From positions 10,964,740 through 11,028,739 of the forward strand of contig JAJEKV010000008.1 of NCBI GenBank assembly GCA_021234155.1: a DNA stretch of 64,000 nt, read 5' to 3'. The translations under genes and the position numbers were made by a program. This DNA is from Isoetes taiwanensis. Lineage: Eukaryota > Streptophyta > Lycopodiopsida > Isoetales > Isoetaceae. Positions 46,831 to 56,670 of the stretch are shown here, piece by piece. Each line of letters opens with the position of its first letter. The first letter of the stretch is position 1. Under the pieces are notes generated by a model that was given only the letters and a program-made list of their open reading frames with translations, made no database searches and was not told the DNA's origin.

Positions 46831-46897
46831 GGATCGCACGGCGCGAAATGAAGATGTACAATTTGTATGCCCCAGCACAATTCGCTTCGTGTGAGCC
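46831..46897. repeat. Hairpin H7
   Basis: 67 bp; arms GGATCGCACGGCGCGAAAT and AATTCGCTTCGTGTGAGCC, diverged but of the same size. Confidence 0.7.
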
Positions 46898-47689
46898 GAA
46901 CGTCCGTACTAACCTCGTTTTTGAAATTTGCAACGTGCATATGGAAATCGAAAAGTCCATTCTCCTACAATCCATGCTTTTATACATTAAGCAAATTCAA
47001 ATTTCGAATTGTAAGGGGCGGGAAGCCTGTATTGGGATGAAGTAAAGATCCCGGTTAATGTTGGGTTCACATGGACGAACTGCAAAGCGCTGGCTTAAAA
47101 CTCACGAACTTAATGAGGCAAAAAAATCAGCCCCGCTTTTGGAAAATCAGCCCCTCGCGAAGATCCAACTTGCATAGCCGATGCGCGGCGTTGAATTTTT
47201 AATCGTCTACGACTCGCCGTAACTCAAGGAGGGCCTAAACTTCTCCATGTGAACCACCCATAAAGCGAAATGGCAAGCCTCGAAATGAAAGTTTGATACA
47301 AAGCTTCAACCTACACATTCAAATTTTGAAATGTGGAAGGCGGGTAGCTTGTATGGCCATGGGCTCTAAATGAAAATAGCACAAGAATCGGTGACACGCA
47401 CGCTTGGTATCTGACAAACCAAGAGACACGTGTTGCATCGGTCTGTCGACAACCAACAAAATTAAATACATATGGCGCCATGAATGCGCCGATCCCCTTA
47501 TTCCAGGAGAATATTCCAAGTAAATCAGAATGATGAGATGTTGATATCCTAGGTGGCATGGGAAAAAGGAGCGGAAATATGACATGGGACCGGCTGATAG
47601 GAGGCCATTTTCGGACCCCAAATCCGCCCTAATGGAAACCGTGATCATCATTCATACGCCTATTTCTAGGATACTGGCGAAACTAGAAT

Positions 47690-48000
47690 CCAAAAGGAAC
47701 CTGATCATTGTCCGGATCTTCGTCCATGTCTTGAGTTTCATTGACACTTTGTGCAGCATGATACTCCTCTTGACGTCTTTTTCCAAACGGTTTGGGTCCT
47801 TTGTAATAACCCATTCTATCATCTTTGATAAAGCTGCCCTTTTTCCGCCATAGCTACCCCCGGATCCTCTAGAATCCATTGTGCGGCAGAGATGTTGCTC
47901 TTTCTACGAGTACGCCTCAAATTCCGCTCAAATCTGGCGTTGTGTTAAGTTTTTCTTCATCTGAGCCTGAGGTGTCTTCCCCATTAGAATCGTAGCCCAT
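47690..48000 (-). pseudogene. Frameshifted paralogue 2 of the small acidic protein
   Basis: From ATG 48000 the frame reads GYDSNGEDTSGSDEEKLNTT, comparable with EYDTDGLLYSSEEDWEALNN of paralogue 1, then meets a stop. A second frame continues with KKGSFIKDDRMGYYKGPKPF and ends DEDPDNDQVPFGF and a stop, matching the DEQ / VPFGP junction of paralogue 1. At least one frameshift breaks it. Confidence 0.45.
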
Positions 48001-48222
48001 TACTTGGGCTCGGTTTTCCAAAAATCTCCAGTCTTTAGAGATCTGCCACAGATATTTGGTCAGGTCTTACCTATTTCCGCCGTTCAAGCCTGCCTAGAGT
48101 TAAAGCTCGAGCATGCCTTAAATTAAAATACATGTCTGCAAGTATTAAGGCTTAAACAACCATGTTTTTTTTTTTAAATTCCCATGTATATGCGTAGCCA
48201 TAGGCTTAGATTTCCCCTAAGA

Positions 48223-48580
48223 CATTATTGTTGCAAGATTTTGATGTGTTCAATTCCGAGAACTTGTTCTTGTCCTAATGATTACACAAAATATACTCAT
48301 AGTTTTTTGCACTGGAAATAATTTGTTTGTCTTGATGTTATTGTGCTTCTTAGTAATTAATATTTAGGCCCATAAAGTTTACCTATGTTTGCTTTAGTTA
48401 GGGCCCGAAGGGCCCAAAATTTTTTTAAATATAAGAATCAACACACAACTACCATTAACATTATTAACACAAACCATTGCATCTAACACATTTAAATTAA
48501 AATCCCCCTGAAACCCCCTTTGGTTTGGGTGCATATTCACACGGGGGGTTACTCCGGGCACCGAGAGCTGTCAGATGGGC
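48223..48580 (+). repeat. Left 358 bp terminal inverted repeat
   Basis: Inverted match to 56314-56670, including a palindromic GGGCCCGAAGGGCCC and ending ACCGAGAGCTGTCAGATGGGC. Sequence identity stops sharply at both edges. Confidence 0.95.
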
Positions 48581-48603
48581 TTGAGCCGACCCTCGTCCAG
48601 TTA

Positions 48604-48729
48604 TGTTTGTTTAGCTACGTGTTCCCTACTTTAATAACAGGTTGTCTAGAACCTAGCATGCCTGGATGTTTGTTTAGCTACGTGTTCCCTACTTTAATAA
48701 CAGGTTGTCTAGAACCTAACATGCCTGGA
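48604..48729 (+). repeat. 63 bp tandem duplication
   Basis: TGTTTGTTTAGCTACGTGTT at 48604 recurs at 48667; one visible difference (CCTAGCATG/CCTAACATG). It lies between the TIR and ORF1a. Confidence 0.95.
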
Positions 48730-48910
48730 CAAATAATATCATGATAAATATTTATTTATGTATGTTTACTTGACTTTCCTTCATGGCAAACTTCATAAAG
48801 ATTTTTGATCTTTTGAGATAAACGGTAGAGTTGCAATCCCTTTTGGACTGACTGTATCCTTTATCATACTGCAGACTTATGCATACTCTCAGGAGCAGGG
48901 TCATAATGTG

Positions 48911-50522
48911 ATGGACAATCCCTGGATTCCAGAAATCAGGAAGTTGGGTTTTGAAATACTGAAATGCCAAGTCCCAAATAGAGCAGTGCAGACAATTATA
49001 TGTTGTCTCAATGACGAACTCATGTTCAAGAAAATTATTGAACTAGAACTGAAAATCACAGATTCATGGACTTTCAAGAAGTGGCTTTTCTTGGATTCAA
49101 TGATTGGCTTGAGGTGCTTACACTCAAGATGAAAAATCATCCAGTAAATTACACTAAAATCATAGAAGATGTGTATGAAAAAATGACACTCAAAATTTGT
49201 GTCAGGTCTGACATGGACATTAATTTTGAAAGAATATTTCCTAAGACTGAGGAATGGATGAAAACATGTTACAAAGTGAAGGAGGAGGAAGCTGAAGAGA
49301 TAAAGAGGCCGAAAACAACCCCTCCCAGAGCACCTTCTGTTAAAAAAGGCCCGACTTTTGGCAACAGCATATTTAACAGCAGGGCCATGGGTTTTGATGA
49401 GCCTGTTGCTCCTGGTCTACCTAGGAGTCCACCTATGGAGCAACGTCCTACCAGTGTCACAGAAGACATTGAACAAAAAGAGGGAAGGCCTATTAGATTG
49501 GATCTAGGTAATACTGTTTATTTTCCAATGCTGTCACACAGCGCTGTTGAATCACTGGCTCAGGAATATGATCAAGTCCTGTGGCAAAGCGGCAATTTGG
49601 GCACACTTGCTCCTATGTCGATTACATCTTGGAAATTCCTCTCTGATATCGATGACAATAAACTTGAGAACTTCCATAAGATCATTGATAGAGCTGAATA
49701 CTGTTTAGAAAAAACAAGGTTGAGAGATGTTCCGTTTGATATGCAAACGTTCGAGAAGGAATGCCCCTGTCCGTTTGGGATGTACATCAATCAGAAGAAT
49801 CATATGGCAGCTATGGCGCATCTACAAAAAGAATACAACTTAAGAAAGATTTGGAGGAGTTTCTGCCCGTACTTTAAATGTGCTTGTGATACACAGAGGA
49901 ATAACACCTGCAGAGAAAACATTACTTGGTTCGACCAAGGAATTTGGTACATCCTTAATAATTTGGGAACAGTCTACCCCAATATGGACTGTAAAAAGGC
50001 TTTTATGACAGTGGTGAACTTACTTTCGAATGACCTACAAAAGTTTGCTAAGGCATACATCTCCTACATCAGATTTAGGTCTCTGGCTTATTATATGGCT
50101 ATTGACATCAGCAAAGACCCTAATTGTGACATCAGAAAAAAGTATGGGGATACGTACTTGGTGATGGTAACGGAAATGATGCTAAATCCTGATGGTTCTG
50201 CTACTAAGGAACCAACTGAGGCGCCATATCCTCCCCCAAGAAACAGTAGGAGGAGGGTTTCTAATACTGCTTCTTCTAGCAGCATGTGTATAAGCTTTCA
50301 TCCTCGGGGATGACTTCGGATGGGGATAACGGTCAGGGAAAGGCCAACTCGGCATCAAACACATCAGCTAGTACTTCAAGCACACCTGCTAGCACTTCAA
50401 CTGATGGACATAAGAACATGGAACCTTCTCTTACGGAGGAGCTTTCGGTTACAAAAGCAAGATCCAATCCGGACAAAAGCTTGCACGAGGACATCAATGC
50501 ATTTGATATCTCGGGTGTTTAA
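48911..50522 (+). pseudogene. ORF1a, conserved partner protein, two frameshifts
   Basis: Homologous to ORF1b (529 residues) along its length but split over three frames: 48911 to about 49070, 49066-50313, and about 50286-50522. The full span, about 538 codons, equals ORF1b length. Shared blocks: PN(R/S)AVQTI(I/L)CC, LGF(N/S)(D/E)WL, NLG(T/A)LAP(M/I)S, (F/L)CPYFKC(A/I)CD, WFDQ(G/A)IWY(I/M)LNNL and YPNM. The Cys block suggests metal binding. No known domain. It could instead use ribosomal frameshifting, but no canonical slippery site is seen. Confidence 0.75.
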
Positions 50523-50849
50523 AGGTTAGAGGTTCACTCCTTTTTACACTTCATGTTTCTATTTTTAACTTACTTTATGTATTCTGACATTAAAGTGTTT
50601 ACATGCTAATAATACTCCTGGTCTAATTCTATTACTTATGAACATGACCTATCCTACCATGCCTTTAGTCTCGGCTGACCTTAGGACTTGAGAAAAGGTC
50701 CAACCTTTTTGCAAGAGAAGCCCATCTATTCTTTATTTTTTAGGTTTAAAATTCTTCTTGTTCTCTAAAATAATAGATCCACAACAGGATCCAGACTCAG
50801 AAGAGGAACCGGAAGAATTCTCGCAAACCATAATAATAGAATATCTATT

Positions 50850-52892
50850 ATGACTAATAAGAAGGAGAAGAAGCTAGTTCTACACCTCACCTATGTGTCC
50901 AAGCTTATGGATGCCATCAGATTTAGAGAAATCCTTGAGCATGCGGTACCTTTGTTCTGTGGAGAAAAAGGAGTAGAAGCCTTAGACAAAACAATGTTGG
51001 GTTGGAGATACCTACCTAAGCTGGTTCAGATGGTGTATAAACCATTCAGAATTTTTGTGGACAGAAGAACGCCCAAATGCCTCTGCAAAAGGCATAACTT
51101 CAAGAAATTCATTGACCCTAAGTACAAACATGTACTTACTACTAATCTGAGCATAATTGTGAATGGAAATCTCAGAAATCTCTTCAAGAAAGGCCTTAAT
51201 CATGTGCCATACAGGAAACCAGACATGAATGATTGCATGAAAACTGTTATGGAAGGACTGAGCAACTTTTTCTCCCTACATAGATTCAGCATTGAGCCTA
51301 TTGATGCACGCAGATTTCAGTTCATCCAGACAGCGGCCAGAGAACAGGCTTACGGTATGATGAAGTCTTTTCTTAATAGCACGGATGGCAAAATTAGACA
51401 CTACATTCTAGAGGAAGACAAAAAGGCATTGGATGACCTAGAATGGATTAAGCAGAATCTATATATCGCAGGAATAGACAAAGCGGCCAACAATCCCAGC
51501 TTCATGTGCCCTTTCTTAGCAAAACAACTAGCCCTGGAAAGACTGAACAGTCCAGACTTCTGTTTATCCAATAAAACTAACACTGAGGTTCTGGATTATG
51601 TTGCTACTAAAATTCAAGGCTTCTGGAAATTTGAAGAGGAAAGTCTTAAAGATCTTCCACTGCCTTACTTGTTATGCATCTATAAAGCGCATAAAAATAG
51701 CATGCGCTGGATAACAAATGCGCACAACTCCATTTTCTCAGAAATAGCTGAAATTGTGTCACATGGCCTGCTTGCCATTATTAAATTGTGGCCTGAAATA
51801 TCAAGAGATTATGTCTTTGGAATTGATTTGTTCTGCAAAAAAGAGTTTAGCCCCAACTGGATGGTAAACTCTATTTACGATGTTGTGCTTAATCTTCCTA
51901 GCAAAATCCATAGTGTGTTCGTGGCTGATATTAGTAAGTGCTATGAATCCATCCCCCTGGAAGGAGAGAATGGCCTTTGTGAAATAATGGAAAAGATTAT
52001 AAATTTAACTTTCCAGTTCCAAAAGAAAATTAACAAGAACTTAAAATTATGGTTCAAAAGGATAAGCAGCTTTAATGGAGGCTTTGCCACAAAATGGGAC
52101 AGTAAAAGCAAACAGCCTGACTGCTGGAGGGAAATGACCTGCCAAAATTTCGTGGATATGAATATTTGGTTACTAAAGAACTGCTGGTTATGTAATGACG
52201 AAAAAACCTGGAGGCAAACCTGCGGTATTCCCATGGGTTTTGCATGCTCTCCCAGTTGGTGCAATATGTATTTGGCGTGGTATGAAGTCAATTTCATACT
52301 CAGACTTGCCAAGGAAGGCCGTTATGTGGATATTGTTAGATTCAAGCACTCTTTCAGATATATGGACGACCTTCTGCTTATTAATTGCGGCAATCCTAGA
52401 GAGTTCTTTGACAAAGACAATGATATTTGGCTCTACAATCTCAACTTTATTGAGATAAAGGAAGAGACTAAAGACTTCATAGGATATAATGAATGCAACA
52501 AAATAGGAATTTCAGCTAGTTTTCTGAATATGCACCTCAAAATTCTGAACGTCTCATCGGGAAGTTATTGTACATTCAAGTATGACAAAAGGGACGCTCT
52601 GCCTTTGAAAGCAAAAAAATTCATCATGGCAGATAGCTGCAGACCATATTTTCAGGCCAGCAAAGTCATTTGCTCCCAAGTAATGCCTTGCCTGTACGTC
52701 AACAGGAATTGTGTCAGTGCAGCCAGGGACCTAAAAAACATCATCTCCCAGTTTACTGAAAATGGATTTGATGAGAAAACAATTAGGGGAAACGTTTGTA
52801 AGATTCTGAATCAAAACTTTCCTGGATTAACGTACGATTGCAAGGACGTTATCAAACATCTATTTCACAGGTACTTTACTTTCATAATGTAA
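50850..52892 (+). CDS. ORF2a, Penelope-like reverse transcriptase without endonuclease
   Basis: 680 codons, uninterrupted, from ATG 50850. Features seen: CxC at residues 77-79 followed by a D-P-x(3)-H-V-x-T-x-N/D and LR-x(5)-GLN block (89-120); GIDKAANNPSFMCP (208-221); YKAHKN (278-283); motif A VADISKCYESIP with D360; motif B GIPMGFACSP (459-468); motif C YMDD (504-507); thumb FLNMHLKI and SCRPYFQA (558-604). The DKAxNN, KAHK, GIPMG, FRY(I/M)DD and S-C-(H/R)-P series is the Penelope-like RT pattern. The protein ends soon after the thumb, with no GIY-YIG domain. Catalytic Asp residues are all present, so activity is plausible. Confidence 0.85.
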   Translation: MTNKKEKKLVLHLTYVSKLMDAIRFREILEHAVPLFCGEKGVEALDKTMLGWRYLPKLVQMVYKPFRIFVDRRTPKCLCKRHNFKKFIDPKYKHVLTTNLSIIVNGNLRNLFKKGLNHVPYRKPDMNDCMKTVMEGLSNFFSLHRFSIEPIDARRFQFIQTAAREQAYGMMKSFLNSTDGKIRHYILEEDKKALDDLEWIKQNLYIAGIDKAANNPSFMCPFLAKQLALERLNSPDFCLSNKTNTEVLDYVATKIQGFWKFEEESLKDLPLPYLLCIYKAHKNSMRWITNAHNSIFSEIAEIVSHGLLAIIKLWPEISRDYVFGIDLFCKKEFSPNWMVNSIYDVVLNLPSKIHSVFVADISKCYESIPLEGENGLCEIMEKIINLTFQFQKKINKNLKLWFKRISSFNGGFATKWDSKSKQPDCWREMTCQNFVDMNIWLLKNCWLCNDEKTWRQTCGIPMGFACSPSWCNMYLAWYEVNFILRLAKEGRYVDIVRFKHSFRYMDDLLLINCGNPREFFDKDNDIWLYNLNFIEIKEETKDFIGYNECNKIGISASFLNMHLKILNVSSGSYCTFKYDKRDALPLKAKKFIMADSCRPYFQASKVICSQVMPCLYVNRNCVSAARDLKNIISQFTENGFDEKTIRGNVCKILNQNFPGLTYDCKDVIKHLFHRYFTFIM

Positions 52893-52977
52893 ATACATTA
52901 TATTTTGTTCCATTAGTCTTAACAATTTGACCTGATGGCTTTTATATTCATATTATGTATTAAATATTGATTACTAG

Positions 52978-53018
52978 CTGAGTAGGGTCCTAGCAGCATT
53001 GCTGGGCACCTTACTCAG
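52978..53018 (+). other. 41 nt hairpin after ORF2a
   Basis: CTGAGTAGGGTCC pairs with GGCACCTTACTCAG around an inner CAGC-ATT-GCTG stem. It starts 86 bp after the RT stop codon. It could be a template or packaging structure or a 3'-end signal. Confidence 0.6.
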
Positions 53019-53882
53019 CCTAGCATTTGCTCATAAAATCTGGACCCTCCTCGCTAGCGGTAGGAGGAAGGGTTTATTTTTGAAGGGTCGGCTTCACGCA
53101 CTCCCTCATACAGGTGAGTTTTTAGACCATATGATCAGTCTGTTTCTATACATGAGAGAAGCAGTTAAACTGATTAAAGATAAGTTGCCCCAGTAAACAA
53201 TAACATTAGAGTTTGATTGTAACTTTTTATAGGGCCCCATCAATTAGACTAAACTTTGAAGAACAAGTTTGGGAAGCCCTTGTAGTGTACGTATTTATAC
53301 ACATTTAATCTGTCCTCAGCTTGGCCTGTTACTAACATTCATACTAAAAATGTTTGAATACAAACTTTGGCCTTTCTTGTGAATTATAAAATCCCCAGCT
53401 TAGGCGTATTGTGCTTAAAGGCTTTGGAAGAAATATAGAAAACTAAGGGAGGTCTACCTTTAAACTGTGTGCTAGCTATCATCATTAACTGATCTTTTGT
53501 TGCTTTGATATCTCTTACATTTTTGGCCAAATCTGACAATGGTCAAATACTAGGGAATATATGGTAGTGGAGCAAATACACCTTGAACATTTGACGATTG
53601 CCTTTTTTGAGGCATTTAATGAATAAGAGTTTACCTATGAAATTCTATGACCATTCGTAATTATTATTTTTAGTATTACTCTCTCTTAGATTTAGGAGAC
53701 AGTAAATCTCTGACCATAGTACACCAGACTTAATTGCGGTCTGGTAAAACTGTAAAGATAAAGTTTAGAGCGAAAGGATCTTTTGCATGAGATCTACTTA
53801 AACATCTCAATAGGAATTCTGCTCTAAAAAACCAACAAACTTTGTACACTGGTGTCTGTTTTTTCGGATCATCCTACCTTGT

Positions 53883-54940
53883 ATGATTATGGCACCAAAG
53901 CGTGGACCTGGACGCCCTCCCGGATCGAAAAATATAAGAGGAAGAGGCAATCCTTTTGGGCCAAGAAGAACGTCTCCACCTGGCCAAACTAGGAATGCAC
54001 AGGCTGCCAATATTTTCAAAAGATGTTTGATGCGTAATGCTACAACAAGAAATGCTGGCTTTGAGAATACAGAACCGGTCTACAACAATCCGGCTGTGAT
54101 TGACTTGGAAACAAATCAGGAGGCTGCGACTGAACCTGGAGGCGATCTAAATGAGGTCTTCTTTCATTTGCTTTAACTTGAGATTCAAATGGGCCTTCTG
54201 TGTAAACGCTTGGTAGACTTTTAGCCAGACATAAAATGGGTTCTAAGGGAATTCATACAGCTTTAGAAAGTCTATTTAACCCAACAATCTCTGGCTCTCT
54301 GGCTGATAATGATTATCTAAGTATCCCAAGGAAAGGTTCGGATGCTAAGGAGGAGACTAGAGCATTCAGAAATATGCCCTTTACCACCTTCTACTTACTG
54401 TTATTGTTGCTGGAATTGCATGTAAACTCCCATACTAATCTACCATTTCGGATTTATCATTTTTGGAGAATAGAACAGAACAGCATCTAGGGGTTTTTCA
54501 CAGGTGCAACACATCATTTCCGCTGGTTTCTATGGCTTATTTACAGGTGGTCATATCAGAGACAATTAATAATATTTAACTAGTATCAGCCATGATCAGC
54601 ATAAAGGTTTATCTAGTTTAGTATGCTGACAGGTTGCTTCTGAAACCTTTATCCATTAAACTTGTCTATTATTCCATTTGATGCTGGCAATCTTTTTATT
54701 ATTAGGAAGATGTCGATTTTAAAACTTACCGTTTTAGTTACTGATTATTGGTTTATTTCTCAAACTTTTAAGGAAACGGATAAAAACATGGTTTGTCTTC
54801 GCTTACCTGCTAGCTGCTTCATGCTTACCCTTTTTTAGGCTAACGTATGATTGATTTGGCTGCAGGTAACACGTCAAACCTACCTTAATTTTGTTTGGGC
54901 TTTGCAAAATGGTGGAGTAGTTCGGGACTGGAGGAGCTGA
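53883..54940 (+). CDS. AT-hook protein, probably two exons
   Basis: Exon 1 (53883-54155) encodes 91 residues starting MIMAPKRGPGRPPGSKN, a consensus AT-hook (GRPPGSKN) for minor-groove binding, followed by basic and then acidic sequence. A weak donor (AATGAG|GTCTTC) and a good acceptor (TTGGCTGCAG|GTAACA) join it in phase 0 to exon 2 (54866-54940), which adds VTRQTYLNFVWALQNGGVVR and a few residues before TGA. Without splicing the frame ends at 54176 (97 residues). It lies inside the TIR-bounded segment, downstream of the RT on the same strand. A host or element DNA-binding role is inference. Confidence 0.5.
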
Positions 54941-55994
54941 CCTGACATTCAGCCCTTGGAAACTCTTCACGCCTTTTTCATGTTCTTTCTTTTGTTGATA
55001 CTCTATACTATATTTTCAACTTAGTTCAAGTGTAGTACTCTGAATTTTTGTAGCAAATACCTTAAAGTTAATTACGCTGCTCCAGATTTTTCTACACGGC
55101 CATAAGATAGTAATCTTGAAGGATACATTTATGATAGTAATATTTACGTATTACGGCTTTGTAATACCAAGACAGTTCAAAAAATAAAAAAGAAAAAACA
55201 TTTTTGAAAACATGATCTCGGATCTATTTATGATAATGGTTTCCTTTTCTAGCAGTTGTGCTTAGGAATAGGTCCTGATTTCATACACATCCGCATTGGA
55301 TAACCTCTGTTAAATAGAAGCAGGATTTAAGTACATTATATTTTGCTTCACGTTTCTTACAATAATCCCATATTTCTGGTATAAGTTCTGGAATTAACCT
55401 ATGGTTTAATAAAATATGCACTGGTCTTGATCTGATCTTGCTTTTACCATAGTTCAGTCATGATTAAGCCTGCCACACAATCCTGAGTCAAGAGGATACT
55501 TACATTTCATAAGAATGAAGGCTAGAAATTATCTACCGCTGATAAACAGAACCTGAAGACTAGTAGTTTGGGGTTTGATTGATTCAGCTTTCGACTTTGT
55601 AAGGCTCCAAAAGAGTTTTAACTAACAGCTAATTTTTTTCCACTTTGGAAAACTTAATAAAATATTGCAACTGCACAAAGGAAACTAGTTCTTTGAGGCT
55701 TGATTTCTCAGCTTCCTTGTTCTTGGGACCTTTATTGGTTGTATGTATATCTCTAAGTCTCTGCAAATTTTGTATGGTCATTGCTTGGTTCAGCTCCCTA
55801 CTTTACACATCATTCGATGTACCTTAACTATGCTATACGTAGGTTTTGTTTGCCTCTGTATCAACATATGTGTGTGCCAGATGAAGGGTGTGGGCCTGGT
55901 TTAAACCAGGACAGACAAATTCTCAATTTCTAACTAGGTTTAGTTCTTGAAGTATAGTATTTGCTAGATTAGACCCTAGCAAGTATTTTGTAAA
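54941..55994. other. Non-coding sequence inside the TIR segment
   Basis: No convincing gene. The short frame 55645-55827 (+) has no recognisable domain. Confidence 0.35.
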
Positions 55995-56147
55995 ATTTTT
56001 TTAAATATAAGAATCAACACACAACTACCATTAACATTATTAACACAAACCATTGCATCTAACACATTTAAATTAAAATCCCCCTGAAACCCCCTTTGGT
56101 TTGGGTGCATATTCACACGGGGGGTTATGTAGGGCAGCGAGAGCCCC
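55995..56147 (+). repeat. Partial third copy of the TIR sequence
   Basis: Same orientation as the left TIR (AAAATTTTTTTAAATATAAG to CACACGGGGGGTTA), about 150 bp, then diverging. With the right TIR 170 bp away it forms a large potential foldback. Confidence 0.9.
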
Positions 56148-56313
56148 AAAAAATTTATAATACATGTACAAAATTGACACCATTAAGTACATTCTCTCAA
56201 ACCTTATAGTATTTTACAAACCTTAATATACAGTATGCAAAAACTTGTACAGGCATACCCCACAAACGAGGATCGTTATGTACGGTCCAGATCAAGGAAT
56301 AAAGGGAGAATAT

Positions 56314-56670
56314 GCCCATCTGACAGCTCTCGGTGCCCGGAGTAACCCCCCGTGTGAATATGCACCCAAACCAAAGGGGGTTTCAGGGGGATTTTAATTT
56401 AAATGTGTTAGATGCAATGGTTTGTGTTAATAATGTTAATGGTAGTTGTGTGTTGATTCTTATATTTAAAAAAATTTTGGGCCCTTCGGACCCTAATAAA
56501 GCAAACATAGGTAAACTTTATGGGCCTAAATATTAATTACTAAGAAGCACAATAACATCAAGACAAACAAATTATTTCCAGTGCAAAAAACTATGAGTAT
56601 ATTTTGTGTAATCATTAGGACAAGAACAAGTTCTCGGAATTGAACACATCAAAATCTTGCAACAATAATG
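56314..56670 (-). repeat. Right 357 bp terminal inverted repeat
   Basis: Reverse complement of 48223-48580 with few differences, for example CTTCGGACCCTAATAAAGC in place of the perfect left palindrome. Confidence 0.95.

Larger units (their letters stand above)
43603..47634. mobile_element. 4.0 kb TIR element with internal hairpins
   Basis: Ends are 32 bp inverted repeats: 43603-43634 (CATTAGGGCGGATTTGGGGT...) and 47603-47634, with two mismatches. No transposase is recognised; frames such as 43745-44305 (+) and 46491-46940 (-) resemble nothing I know. No clear target duplication is seen. Most likely a non-autonomous DNA transposon; superfamily unassigned. It lies just downstream of paralogue 2. 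Confidence 0.7.
48223..56670 (+). mobile_element. 8.45 kb TIR-bounded segment with Penelope-like RT module a
   Basis: Bounded by inverted repeats 48223-48580 and 56314-56670 (358 and 357 bp, near identical, outer ends CATTATTG/CAATAATG). It encloses, on the plus strand, ORF1a (broken), ORF2a (intact Penelope-like RT), a 3' hairpin and a small AT-hook gene. No target duplication is visible at the two outer ends (CCTAAGA / TTGATGA), so insertion as a unit is not proven; an inverted duplication around the module would look similar. I know no described RT element of this layout. Confidence 0.7.

Noticed and set aside
44423-46897. CRISPR-like array
   Set aside because: The repeats are paired hairpin arms with irregular spacing in a plant context, with no cas genes.
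48223-56670. Integrated linear plasmid or DNA virus with terminal inverted repeats
   Set aside because: No B-family DNA polymerase, phage-type RNA polymerase, capsid or packaging ATPase is seen; the only polymerase is an RT.
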